Below, in pieces: positions 8,824 to 17,216 of a stretch of 64,000 bases of DNA. The notes below the pieces were generated by a model. The model did no database searches. It was given only the letters and a program-made list of their open reading frames with translations, and had not been told where the DNA came from. Source of the DNA: DASQPR01 sp963727415 (GTDB lineage: Bacteria > Actinomycetota > Actinomycetes > Mycobacteriales > Micromonosporaceae); contig CAVSGF010000002.1 of the NCBI GenBank assembly GCA_963727415.1, forward strand, positions 1,178,001 through 1,242,000, in the 5' to 3' direction. The position numbers were made by a program, and so were the translations under genes. The first letter of the stretch is position 1, and each line of letters starts with the position of its first letter.

Positions 8824-9489
8824 TTGTCTGAGCAGCCCCAGGGTTCCTGGCCCCAGCAGGCATCCGGAGGACCGGTGCCGCAGCAGCCGAACCCGTATGC
8901 GCAGCCGCCCGCGGGCAACGCCTACGGGCAGCCGTCCAGCACGCCCGGTGCCCCGTACTCGCAGCCCCCGGCCCAGAAGGGCTCCAACGGCCTCGCGGTC
9001 GCGGCACTGATCCTCGGCATCCTGCCAACGGGTCTCATCGGCCTGATCGTCGGCATCCTGGCGATCGTCAAGGCCGCCAAGACCGGAGCCGGCAAGGCCA
9101 TGGCCTGGATCGGCACCATCCTGTCGATCCTGTGGATCGCCGGTCTAACCCTCATCCTCGTCGCGGTGATGAGCAGCGACACGGTGCAGACCGCGGTCAA
9201 GCGGATGGACCCGGGCTGCGTGTCGTTCGAGAGCCAGTCCGCTCTGGCCAACAGAATGCAGAACGAGACCGACCCGGCCGCGATGAAGAAGGACATCCAG
9301 CAGGTGCTCACGGAGCTGAAGGCGGATCAGGCCAAGACCAAGAGCGCCGACGTGCGCTCGGCGATGGCCGCCCTCCAGAAGGACTTCGAGGACCTGCAGA
9401 CCGCCATGGAGACCGGCAATGTCCCGTCGGACCTGATCGATCGACTCGGCACCGACGGCACCGCGGTGGACACCGCCTGCGGTCAGTAA
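8824..9489 (+). CDS. DUF4190 membrane protein with Pro/Gln-rich N-terminus and helical outer domain
   Basis: This 221-residue protein starts at TTG 8824, chosen because a GAGGAG Shine-Dalgarno lies 8 bases upstream at 8810-8815. Residues 1-55 are rich in Pro, Gln, Gly and Tyr (QPPAGNAYGQPSS), typical of actinobacterial membrane proteins with a disordered cytoplasmic tail. A DUF4190 unit of two membrane helices follows (LAVAALILGILPTGLIGLI; AWIGTILSILWIAGL), then an extracytoplasmic helical domain of about 90 residues with two cysteines (DPGCVSF and the terminal TACGQ). It sits between xdhC and coxD, but nothing shows a role in hydroxylase maturation. A strong hairpin follows the stop. Confidence 0.8.
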   Translation: MSEQPQGSWPQQASGGPVPQQPNPYAQPPAGNAYGQPSSTPGAPYSQPPAQKGSNGLAVAALILGILPTGLIGLIVGILAIVKAAKTGAGKAMAWIGTILSILWIAGLTLILVAVMSSDTVQTAVKRMDPGCVSFESQSALANRMQNETDPAAMKKDIQQVLTELKADQAKTKSADVRSAMAALQKDFEDLQTAMETGNVPSDLIDRLGTDGTAVDTACGQ

Positions 9490-9786
9490 CCCGGCGGCAA
9501 GATCCGGATCGCGACAGGCTCGGCGACGCTAGTCGCCGGGCCTGTTCGTCCGGTTTCGGCCCGCGCGAGGGCCGCGTCCGGCTCGTGGCCGGCGACGAGA
9601 AGTGCCGGTATGCGAGCCACCGGCCAGCACCAATCCGCTCATCGGACATCTCCGGCTTTGTCCGGGCGAGCGCCCGAGGCATAGTTTGCTAATGAGGATC
9701 CGGGTCCCCGCGCCGATCGCACTACTGGTCAATCCATTGCCGGTCCACCCAATGCCGGTCCGCCCAGCGCCGATCGGATTGGCGTC
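9490..9786. other. Intergenic region upstream of the cox operon
   Basis: This 297-base gap contains the hairpin at 9514-9545. Further on there is a 16-base imperfect direct repeat (9734-9749 and 9750-9765, both containing TGCCGGTCC) just before the MoxR gene. An AT-richer segment near 9682-9694 (GTTTGCTAATGAGG) may hold the promoter of the plus-strand cox genes. No coding frame is supported. Confidence 0.4.
9514..9545 (+). terminator. Hairpin terminator after the DUF4190 gene
   Basis: Left arm ACAGGCTCGGCGA (9514-9526), loop CGCTAG, right arm TCGCCGGGCCTGT (9533-9545). The 13-bp stem has a single G-U pair and starts 25 bases after the stop codon. There is no strong T-run, as is common for high-GC actinobacterial terminators. 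Confidence 0.7.
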
Positions 9787-10674
9787 GTGACCGTCCGGTA
9801 CGCGTCGGCGGATGCGCTGATCAAGGCGGTCGCCGAGACCGGATACCTGGCGGACGACGGCCTGGCGACGGCCGCGTATCTCGCGATGCGCCTGGATCGG
9901 CCGCTGTTCCTGGAAGGTGATCCGGGCGTCGGGAAGACCGCGTTCGCCGAGGCACTGGCCGCCGCCAGTGGCGCGACGTTCATCCGGCTCCAGTGCTACG
10001 AAGGGCTGGAAGCCGCCCAGGCCCTTTACGACTGGGACTTCCCACGCCAGATCCTGCATCTGCGTACGGTCGAGGCCGCCGCCGGCGGCGCGGCGCTGGA
10101 TGCCGACGTCGTTGAGGCCTCGCTGTACAGCCGCCGGTTCCTGATCGCCCGTCCGCTGTTACGGGCGTTGGAGGAGTCGCCCTGTGTGCTGCTCATCGAT
10201 GAGATCGACCGGGCCGACGACGAGTTCGAGGCGTTCCTGCTGGAGTTGCTGAGCGATGCCGCGATCACTATCCCGGAACTGGGCCGGATCGTCGCGGCCG
10301 AGCCGCCACTGACTGTGCTCACCAGCAACCGGACGCGCGAGGTGCATGACGCGCTCAAGCGCCGCTGCCTCTACCACTGGCTGGAGCATCCGGACTTCGA
10401 GCGGGAGGTCGAGATCCTGCGGACCCGGCTGCCGGAGCTGACCGCAAGGCTGGCTGCGCAGGTGGCCACCGCCACGGAGCGGATGCGCGAGCTGGACCTG
10501 GTCAAGCCGCCCGGGGTGGCCGAATCGCTGGATTGGGCCGGTGCCCTGACCGCCCTCGGCGCGCGGGCGCTCGATCCGGAACGGGCGGCCGCCACCCTGG
10601 GCACCGTACTCAAGTACCGGGAAGATCATGACCGGGTCCGTGCGGCCGGCCTCGACCGATTGATCGGCGGCTGA
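9787..10674 (+). CDS. coxD: MoxR-family AAA+ ATPase (CoxD-like)
   Basis: This 295-residue AAA+ protein has Walker A GDPGVGKT (44-51), Walker B VLLIDEID (134-141) and the sensor region LTSNRTREVHDALKRRC. In Oligotropha, CoxD is a MoxR-type chaperone ATPase that works with the VWA protein CoxE to build the copper-sulfur-molybdenum centre of CO dehydrogenase. The position 11 bases before the VWA gene and upstream of coxSLM supports the same job here. GTG 9787 is the start. The symbol is given by family and context; the metal centre made may differ because CoxL is form II. Confidence 0.88.
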   Translation: MTVRYASADALIKAVAETGYLADDGLATAAYLAMRLDRPLFLEGDPGVGKTAFAEALAAASGATFIRLQCYEGLEAAQALYDWDFPRQILHLRTVEAAAGGAALDADVVEASLYSRRFLIARPLLRALEESPCVLLIDEIDRADDEFEAFLLELLSDAAITIPELGRIVAAEPPLTVLTSNRTREVHDALKRRCLYHWLEHPDFEREVEILRTRLPELTARLAAQVATATERMRELDLVKPPGVAESLDWAGALTALGARALDPERAAATLGTVLKYREDHDRVRAAGLDRLIGG

Positions 10675-10684
10675 GGCGGCGGCG

Positions 10685-11833
10685 ATGCGGGACGTCACCG
10701 CGGTGCTCACCCAGTTCGTCCGGACCTTGAGGCACGCCGGTCTGGACGTGCCGGCGCAGCGGGTGACGACGTTTCTGAACGCGGTCGGCACCCTCGACGT
10801 CGCCTCGCCGCGGGACACCTACTGGGCCGGCCGGGTGACTCTCTGCGGCAGCAGGGAGGACCTGCCGGTCTACGACGCCGCGTTCGCCGCGTTCTTCGGC
10901 GGCGTCGCGCCGGTGACCGCGATGCCGCGACCGGCGCCGATGACCCGGCCACGGCTGGCCGCCCGGTTCGGCGCGCCGGATGTTTCCATCGGCGCGGACG
11001 AGACCGGCGTACCGGTGGCGGTCAGCGCGAGCGATGCCGAGATACTCCGGCACCGGGACATCGCCGGACTCTCCGCGACCGAGCGCGACGACGTGCGGCG
11101 GATGATCGCCATGCTCGCGGTGGGCACCGCGACCCGGCCCAGCCGGCGTTTCGACCCGGGACGATCCGGTCCGGTAGACCGGGCCCGGACGGTGCGCCGG
11201 CTGCTGCACGGCGGCGGCGAGCCGGCGCGGCTTGAGCGCCGCCACCGCCGGCCGAAACCTCGCCGCCTGGTCCTCCTGATCGACGTGTCCGGGTCGATGG
11301 CACCGTACGCGGACGCGCTGCTGTGCTTTGCGTATGCCGCCTCCCGGCGGGGCTCCGGCCACGCCTCCACGCCCGGCGGCGCGCGGTCTCGGAACGCCGC
11401 GCCCCGGACCGAGGTTTTCACCATCGGTACCCGGCTGACCCGAGTGACCAGGGCCATGCGGCAGCGAGATCCGGACGCCGCCTTGCGGGCGGCCGGCCAG
11501 ACGGTGGCGGACTGGCACGGCGGTACCCGGCTGGCTGAGTCGATCAAGGCGTTCCTGGAGCGCTGGGGCCGGCGCGGTGTCGCCCGTGGGGCCGTGGTGG
11601 TGGTGTGCAGCGACGGGTGGGAGCGGGGCGATCCCGGACCGCTGGCCGAGCAGGTGGCCCACCTGGCACGCCTTGCCCACCGACTGATTTGGGTGAACCC
11701 GCATCGAGGCAAGCCCGGCTACCAGCCGCTGGCCGGCGGCATGGCGGCCTGCCTGCCGTATGTCGACGATCTGGTGTCCGGACACAGTGTGGCCGCCCTC
11801 GCCGACCTGGTGGACCGGATCCGTGAGGGCTGA
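10685..11833 (+). CDS. coxE: VWA-domain protein, CoxE-like
   Basis: This 382-residue protein carries a von Willebrand A domain with an intact MIDAS start DVSGSM (200-205), a later Thr in GGTRLAESI, and Asp in VVVVCSDGWERGD, the arrangement seen in CoxE. The N-terminal 130 residues are helical (LTQFVRTLRHAGLDVPAQRV). MoxR/VWA pairs act as chaperones that insert or mature metal centres. It follows the MoxR gene by 10 bases and precedes coxSLM by a 460-base gap, so coxSLM may have its own promoter. Confidence 0.88.
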   Translation: MRDVTAVLTQFVRTLRHAGLDVPAQRVTTFLNAVGTLDVASPRDTYWAGRVTLCGSREDLPVYDAAFAAFFGGVAPVTAMPRPAPMTRPRLAARFGAPDVSIGADETGVPVAVSASDAEILRHRDIAGLSATERDDVRRMIAMLAVGTATRPSRRFDPGRSGPVDRARTVRRLLHGGGEPARLERRHRRPKPRRLVLLIDVSGSMAPYADALLCFAYAASRRGSGHASTPGGARSRNAAPRTEVFTIGTRLTRVTRAMRQRDPDAALRAAGQTVADWHGGTRLAESIKAFLERWGRRGVARGAVVVVCSDGWERGDPGPLAEQVAHLARLAHRLIWVNPHRGKPGYQPLAGGMAACLPYVDDLVSGHSVAALADLVDRIREG

Positions 11834-12295
11834 TCGCCCGGCGCGTGATGCCGGGCCCGCCGCGGTGGGCCGTCACAACCGTGTACGTCACAACCGTGTA
11901 CGTCACAACCGTCGGCGGTCACGACCGTCAGCCGTCACAAGGGTCAACCGTCACGACCGCCCGCCATCGCCGCCCCACCTATCATCGTCGCGGCACCCGG
12001 TCCGCGGCCGTTCCCAGTTTCTCATCATTTTCACGGCGCGGCGCGGAAGATGCTCTTGCGGTCTGGGGCGATCGGGGCTTGGCTGGTACTAGTGCGCGCA
12101 CGTGCGGATCGGTGCGCGGCCGTGGTAGGACGCATCAAACAGATCTGGCCACACCGTCCAGCGGCCGAGCGGTCCTGCCTGCCGGCAGGCCACCGACGAG
12201 CATTCGCAGTTGCCCGGCACCGATGCCGACGGGCACGCCTGTTGTGTAGTTCTGGCGCGTCCGCCGGAACTCTTGCATCCATGCCGGGAGGCCAC
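11834..12295. other. Gap between coxE and coxS, with tandem repeats
   Basis: This 462-base gap opens with a tandem repeat array (11871 to about 11959). The rest (11960-12295) shows no coding frame with protein-like composition. An AT-richer patch near 12015-12060 could carry the coxSLM promoter, but no convincing -35/-10 pair is visible. A GGGAGG Shine-Dalgarno (12286-12291) directly precedes coxS. Confidence 0.5.
11871..11959. repeat. 15-bp tandem repeat array between coxE and coxS
   Basis: CGTCACAACCGTGTA occurs twice exactly (11871-11885, 11886-11900). A third copy diverges at its end, and further degenerate GTCACRACCGT units continue to about 11959. The array begins 38 bases after the coxE stop. 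Confidence 0.85.
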
Positions 12296-12826
12296 ATGGC
12301 GTCGGTCAGCATTACCGTCGACGGCGTCCGTTACGACGACGACGTCGAACCACGCACACTCCTCGTCCAGTACCTCCGTGACACGATCGGCAAGGTCGGC
12401 ACGGTGGTCGGATGCGACACCAGCAATTGCGGCGCCTGCACGGTGCTGCTCGACGGCCGCAGTGTCAAAAGCTGTGCGGTGCTCGCGGTGCAGGCCGATG
12501 GCCAGCAGGTGACCACCGTTGAAGGCCTGGCACCGTCCGGTGAGCTGCATCCTCTGCAGCGCGCGTTTCACGAACGGCATGCCCTCCAGTGCGGCTTCTG
12601 TACGCCTGGGATGATCATGGCAGCGGTGTCGCTGCTTGCTGATGAGCCGGACCCGTCGCCGGACGAGATCCGCGACGGGATCGAGGGCAATCTGTGCCGG
12701 TGCACCGGGTACCAGAACATCGTCCGAGCGATCCAGGACGCCGCCGCGACGATGCGCGACGGCCGGCCGGGCACTGATGGCGGTCCGATGTCGCCCGCCA
12801 CCGCCTCCGAGGAGGTGCCGGCATGA
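12296..12826 (+). CDS. coxS: Molybdenum hydroxylase small subunit, two [2Fe-2S] clusters
   Basis: This 176-residue protein has the plant-type [2Fe-2S] cysteines at 40, 45, 48 and 60 (CDTSNCGACTV...KSC). The second helical cluster domain has cysteines at 99, 102, 134 and 136 (CGFCTPGM; CRCTGYQNI). It passes electrons from the Mo site in CoxL to FAD in CoxM. ATG 12296 has GGGAGG a few bases upstream. The stop overlaps the coxL start (ATGA). Confidence 0.96.
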   Translation: MASVSITVDGVRYDDDVEPRTLLVQYLRDTIGKVGTVVGCDTSNCGACTVLLDGRSVKSCAVLAVQADGQQVTTVEGLAPSGELHPLQRAFHERHALQCGFCTPGMIMAAVSLLADEPDPSPDEIRDGIEGNLCRCTGYQNIVRAIQDAAATMRDGRPGTDGGPMSPATASEEVPA

Positions 12827-15207
12827 CCGCCACCGAGACACGGCCCGCGGGCGAGGTCGGATCGGCTCGCCGCCGCAAGGAAGATGCGAGGCTCGTCACC
12901 GGGCGTACCACCTGGACCGACAACCTGGTGCTACCCGGGATGCTCCACATGGCGATCCTGCGCAGCCCGCTGGCGCACGCCCGGATCACCAGCACCGACG
13001 TCTCCGAGGCCCGTGGCATGCCGGGAGTGGTCGACGTCTTCACCGGCCAGGACATCGCCGACTTCCAGGGCAGCCTGCCGTGCGCGTGGCCGGTGACCGC
13101 TGACATCGTGCACCCGAACCACCCACCGCTGGCTGTTGACGAGGTCCGGCACACCGGCGAAGCCGTGGCCGTCGTCGTAGCCCGCAGCCGGGCGGCGGCG
13201 GTGGACGCGCTAGGGGCCATCAACATCGACTACGAGAACCTCCCGGTCGTGCTCGACATGGAAGCCGCGATGGCTGACGGAGCCGACCACGCCCATATCG
13301 GCCTGGACACCAACAAGTCCTACACCTGGGTGTTCGACTCCCAGGCGGCGGGCAGCGGTGGCAGCGTGGACGACGCGGTCGCCGAAGCTGACATCGTCAT
13401 CCGCCGGCGCTACCGGCAGCAGCGTCTCATCCCGGCGTTCATGGAGCCGCGCAGCGTCGTCGTCGATCCCGGTGGCGACGGCTTCACTGTCTGGTCGTCC
13501 ACGCAGGTCCCGCACATCTTGCGCTTCCTGATGGCGCTGATCACCGGTACGCCGGAGCACAAGCTGCGGGTGATCGCCCCGGACGTCGGCGGCGGATTCG
13601 GGGGCAAGCTGCAGGTGACCGCAGAGGAACTGCTCACCTTCTACGCCGCGCGGCGGGTCGGCAAGCCGGTCAAGTTCACCGAGAGCCGATCGGACAGCAT
13701 CCTGTCCGGGCACCACGGCCGAGACCAGATCCAGGACATCGAGCTGTCGGCGACCCGCGACGGGCAGGTTCTCGGGCTGCGCGTCAACCTGCTCGCGAAT
13801 ATGGGCGCCTACCTAGGCCTGGTCGGTCCGGGCGTGCCGCTGCTGGGTGCGTTCATGTACAACGCGATCTACAAATTCAAGGCGTACCGCCTCGAATGCA
13901 CGGGCGTGTTCACCAACACCACGCTGACCGACGCCTACCGCGGCGCCGGCCGCCCGGAAGCGACATTCGCGATCGAGCGCGTCATGGACGAACTGGCCGC
14001 GGAAGTCGGCGTCGATCCGATGGAGATCCGCCGTCGCAACTGGATCAGCCACGAGGAGTTCCCGTTCACCACGGTCGCCACGCTGACCTACGACTCCGGA
14101 AACTACGAGGCGGCGACGGCCAAAGCGATGGACCTGTTCGGGTACGACGAACTGCGCGCCGAGCAGCGTCGCCGGCGCGAGGCCAACGATCCGGTCCAGC
14201 TAGGCATAGGCATCTCGACGTACACCGAGATGTGCGGGCTGGCTCCGTCACGGGTCCTCGGCGCCCTACGGTACGGCGCCGGTGGCTGGGAGCACGCCGG
14301 TGTACGGGTGCTGCCCACCGGGAAGGTAGAGGTCATCACCGGCGTCTCGGCTCACGGGCAGGGCCACGAGACGGCCTGGAGCCAGATCGTCGCGGACCAA
14401 CTAGGGGTGGCTTTCGAGGATGTCGACGTGCTGCACGGCGACACCCGTACCGCGTCGAAGGGCCTGGACACGTACGGATCCCGGTCGCTCGCGGTCGGCG
14501 GTATCGCGCTGTACAACGCGTGCCAGCGGGTGATCGAGAAGGCCAAGCCGGTGGCCGCCCACCTGCTGGAGGCGGATGTCAACGACGTCGAGTTCAGCGA
14601 CGGTGCGTTCCGTGTGCGGGGCACGCCGGGCGAGGGCAAGACGCTCGCCGACTGCTCGCTGGCCGTATTCACCGCACACGACCTGCCCGATGGCGTCGAG
14701 GCGAGCCTGGACGCCGAGGCGGTCTACGACCCGACCAACTTCTCGTTCCCGCACGGCACCCACCTGTGCGCCGCCGAGATCGATACCGAGACCGGCGGGG
14801 TCGCTATCCGGAAGTACGTCGCGGTCGACGACGTCGGTCGGGTCATCAATCCGTCGATCGTCGAGGGCCAGATCCATGGTGGCGTTGTGCAGGGTGTGGC
14901 CCAAGCGCTGTTCGAGGAGGCCGTCTACGACGCCGACGGCAACCTGGTGACCGGTACGTTCATCGACTACACGCTGCCATCGGCGGCGGATGTCGGCGAC
15001 ATCATCACCGATCGCACCGAGTCGCCGGCGACGGACCATCCGCTCGGCACCAAGGGCGTCGGCGAGGCCGGCGCGATCGCGTCCACCCCGGCGGTGGTCA
15101 ACGCGGTCGTGGACGCGCTGCGCCCGCTCGGTATCAACGACATCGAGATGCCGTGCACGCCGGAACGGGTCTGGCGGGCGATCCAGCAGGCCGGAGGTGC
15201 CCGATGA
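12823..15207 (+). CDS. coxL: Molybdenum hydroxylase large subunit, form II CoxL type
   Basis: This 794-residue Mo-binding subunit has the active-site loop AYRGAGR at 371-377. This is the form II signature; true form I CO dehydrogenase has AYxCSFR with a copper-binding Cys. Other family features are VGGGFGGKLQ (Moco binding), HGQGHETAWSQI, and the C-terminal GTKGVGEAGAIASTP carrying the catalytic Glu. It should hydroxylate a substrate at a MoO(S/OH) centre with molybdopterin cytosine dinucleotide. Whether form II enzymes use CO in vivo is disputed; aldehydes or heterocycles are alternatives. Gene order S-L-M also matches form II (form I is M-S-L). Confidence 0.94.
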   Translation: MTATETRPAGEVGSARRRKEDARLVTGRTTWTDNLVLPGMLHMAILRSPLAHARITSTDVSEARGMPGVVDVFTGQDIADFQGSLPCAWPVTADIVHPNHPPLAVDEVRHTGEAVAVVVARSRAAAVDALGAINIDYENLPVVLDMEAAMADGADHAHIGLDTNKSYTWVFDSQAAGSGGSVDDAVAEADIVIRRRYRQQRLIPAFMEPRSVVVDPGGDGFTVWSSTQVPHILRFLMALITGTPEHKLRVIAPDVGGGFGGKLQVTAEELLTFYAARRVGKPVKFTESRSDSILSGHHGRDQIQDIELSATRDGQVLGLRVNLLANMGAYLGLVGPGVPLLGAFMYNAIYKFKAYRLECTGVFTNTTLTDAYRGAGRPEATFAIERVMDELAAEVGVDPMEIRRRNWISHEEFPFTTVATLTYDSGNYEAATAKAMDLFGYDELRAEQRRRREANDPVQLGIGISTYTEMCGLAPSRVLGALRYGAGGWEHAGVRVLPTGKVEVITGVSAHGQGHETAWSQIVADQLGVAFEDVDVLHGDTRTASKGLDTYGSRSLAVGGIALYNACQRVIEKAKPVAAHLLEADVNDVEFSDGAFRVRGTPGEGKTLADCSLAVFTAHDLPDGVEASLDAEAVYDPTNFSFPHGTHLCAAEIDTETGGVAIRKYVAVDDVGRVINPSIVEGQIHGGVVQGVAQALFEEAVYDADGNLVTGTFIDYTLPSAADVGDIITDRTESPATDHPLGTKGVGEAGAIASTPAVVNAVVDALRPLGINDIEMPCTPERVWRAIQQAGGAR

Positions 15208-16025
15208 TCCCGGTAGCATTCGACTACGCTCGCGCGGACTCGGTCGAGGCGGCCCTGTCATTGCTGTCTCAGGGCGGCGATGACGCGAAGATCATCGCGG
15301 GTGGCCAGAGCCTGATGCCGTTGCTGCGGCTGCGGCTGTCGGCGCCGAGCCTGCTGGTGGACCTCGCCGGGGTCGACGAGATGCGTGGCGTGCGTGACGC
15401 CGGCGACGAGATCGTGATCGGTGCGATGACCACGCACGCCGACGTGCTTCGTGACCCGCTGGTCGCCGCGAACGCTTCGCTGGTGGTGGACGCGACCCGT
15501 ACCGTGGCCGACCGCCAGGTCCGCCACCGGGGCACGTTCGGCGGCTCGCTGGCTCACGCTGACCCGGCCGGTGACCTGCCCGCGGTCGTGGTGGCCCTGG
15601 ACGCGGTATTCGACGTCGCCGGGCCCGGCGGCCGCCGCCAGGTGGCGGCCGCGGACTTCTTCGTCGACTACCTCACCACCGCGCTCTCGCCTGACGAGGT
15701 GCTGGTTTCCGTACGGTTGCCGAAGTGGCCTGGCTGGCGGACCCACTACGAGAAGTTCAACCGGACCGCGCAAGCCTGGGCGCTGGTCGGCGTCGCGGCG
15801 GCCCGCTCCGGGTCGCAGGTGCGGGTCGCGCTGACGAACATGGGATCCACGCCGGTTCGGGCGACCGGCGTGGAGGATGCGCTGGCCGCTGGTGCGGACA
15901 TCGCGACGGCGGCGGCCCGGGCGGCCGAGGGCACGAACCCGTCGGACGACGTGACCGCGTCGGCCGGCTACCGGCGGCACCTGGTTACGGTGCTGACCCG
16001 GCGGGCGCTGGAAGCCGTGTCGTGA
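15204..16025 (+). CDS. coxM: Molybdenum hydroxylase medium subunit, FAD-binding
   Basis: This 273-residue subunit has the two FAD pyrophosphate-binding motifs of the family, AGGQS (32-36) and TFGGS (112-116), then the CO_deh_flav_C domain (KFNRTAQAWALVGVAAA). It transfers electrons from the CoxS clusters to an external acceptor. The start overlaps the coxL stop by ATGA, completing a tightly coupled S-L-M operon. A perfect 14-bp hairpin follows the stop. Confidence 0.95.
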   Translation: MIPVAFDYARADSVEAALSLLSQGGDDAKIIAGGQSLMPLLRLRLSAPSLLVDLAGVDEMRGVRDAGDEIVIGAMTTHADVLRDPLVAANASLVVDATRTVADRQVRHRGTFGGSLAHADPAGDLPAVVVALDAVFDVAGPGGRRQVAAADFFVDYLTTALSPDEVLVSVRLPKWPGWRTHYEKFNRTAQAWALVGVAAARSGSQVRVALTNMGSTPVRATGVEDALAAGADIATAAARAAEGTNPSDDVTASAGYRRHLVTVLTRRALEAVS

Positions 16026-16028
16026 GGG

Positions 16029-16062
16029 CTTCCCGGCCGGGCGGACCAGCCCGGCCGGGAAG
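16029..16062. terminator. Bidirectional terminator between coxM and the enolase-superfamily gene
   Basis: Perfect inverted repeat: CTTCCCGGCCGGGC (16029-16042), a 6-base loop, and GCCCGGCCGGGAAG (16049-16062). It lies 3 bases after the coxM stop, between convergent genes, and could serve both strands. Confidence 0.8.
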
Positions 16063-16093
16063 TCGCCGGCCGAGTGCCTTTCCGAGCCGGCCC

Positions 16094-16140
16094 GGGCCTG
16101 CGGCAGGTCCGGGCCGGCCTGGGCCTACGGCAGGTCCGGG
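16094..16140. repeat. 27-bp-spaced direct repeat duplicating the 3' end of the enolase-superfamily gene
   Basis: A 20-base segment at 16094-16113 is repeated at 16121-16140 with a single G/A difference. The second copy includes the stop codon and last codons of the minus-strand gene, so the first is a duplicate of the gene end left outside it. Confidence 0.85.
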
Positions 16141-17216
16141 TCGGCGCGCATGGTAATGCCGTGGCCGGGCGTGCCGCCATCGACGGCAAGTGCTCCTCGA
16201 GCCGGTACCGGCAGTCCGTCGAACAGCCGCCGATCGGCGTCCACATGGTCATGGAACCATTCGCAGTGGCGCAGGTTAGCAATCCCGGCGGCGACGACCG
16301 CGTGCAGGTGCGGAGCGCAGTGAGTCGATACCGCGAGCCCGTAGGAGTCGGCGACCGTGGCAGCGGCCAGGAAGCCGGTGTAGCCGCCGCACCGCGACGC
16401 GTCGACTTGCAGGCAGTCCACCGCGCCGGACGCGCACATCCGGCGGAAGTAGTCCACCGTGGTGCCGTACTCGCCGGCGGTCACCTCGGCGGCCAGCCGT
16501 CCCCGGAGCAGCGCCAGTTGGTCCAGGCGATCAGAGGAGACCGGCTCCTCGAACCACACGATGTCGGCTCCGGCGGCCAGCCGCGCCAGGCGTACGGCCT
16601 GCTTGGTGGTGTATCCGCCGTTGGCGTCGACCATCAGGGCCGTGTCCGGTCCGATGGTCTCCCGGGCGATCTGGATGCGATGCAGGTCGCGCCGGAGATG
16701 CCCGCCCCGGTCCTCACCGATCTTGATCTTCACCGCCGGCATGCCGTCACCGTCCACCCAACCGGTCAGCTGGGCGCGCAGCTGCTGGTCGGTCATGCTG
16801 GTGAAGCCTCCGCTGCCGTACAACGGGACCCGGCCGGTGACCCGGCCCAGCAGGGTCGCCAGTGGCACGCCGAGCAGCCGCGCCTTGAGATCCCACAGCG
16901 CCACGTCCACCGCCGAGATGGCGTACGAGGCCAGGCCCGGCGACGGCGCGTTGCGGGTGCCCTGGCGCATCCGCAGGTACGCCCGGCCGACGTCGAACGC
17001 GTCCAGGCCGCAGATCAGGGGTTGCAGGACGTCAGAGATCACCGCGGCCGCGGCGGCCGGACCGTAGGTCCAGCCGAGCCCGGTCTGGCCGGCGGCGCGT
17101 ACCTCGACGGCAACCACGGTGGTCGAGTTCCAGGCCAGCGTTCCGTCGGTCTCCGGATCGCCGAGTGGCACGTCGAAGACGCGGGTCGCCAGGTCGGTCA
17201 GGTGCGGGCCGGTCAT
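16125..17216 (-). CDS. Mandelate racemase/muconate lactonizing (enolase superfamily) enzyme
   Basis: This 363-residue protein has an N-terminal capping domain and a beta-barrel. Candidate catalytic groups are K163 and K165 (VKIKI), metal ligands D197 (MVDANGG), E223 (WFEEPV) and E249 (TAGEYG), and a barrel-end H299 (STHCAPHLH). The KxK plus His pattern suggests the mandelate-racemase type: proton abstraction alpha to a carboxylate, often sugar-acid dehydration. Its start overlaps the stop of the FAD/Fe-S gene (ATGA), so it is the third gene of an operon with an oxidoreductase and a pyruvate-oxidase-like enzyme. Sugar-acid or hydroxyacid breakdown is inferred; the substrate is unknown. Confidence 0.88.
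   Translation of the reverse strand: MTGPHLTDLATRVFDVPLGDPETDGTLAWNSTTVVAVEVRAAGQTGLGWTYGPAAAAAVISDVLQPLICGLDAFDVGRAYLRMRQGTRNAPSPGLASYAISAVDVALWDLKARLLGVPLATLLGRVTGRVPLYGSGGFTSMTDQQLRAQLTGWVDGDGMPAVKIKIGEDRGGHLRRDLHRIQIARETIGPDTALMVDANGGYTTKQAVRLARLAAGADIVWFEEPVSSDRLDQLALLRGRLAAEVTAGEYGTTVDYFRRMCASGAVDCLQVDASRCGGYTGFLAAATVADSYGLAVSTHCAPHLHAVVAAGIANLRHCEWFHDHVDADRRLFDGLPVPARGALAVDGGTPGHGITMRADPDLP

Noticed and set aside
11845..12249. Possible protein over the coxE-coxS gap
   Set aside because: Its start is the translated 15-bp repeat (TTVYV units) and the rest is Arg/Ser-rich without family features.
12823..15207. Form I (true) CO dehydrogenase large subunit
   Set aside because: The active-site loop is AYRGAGR, the form II signature, and gene order is S-L-M.
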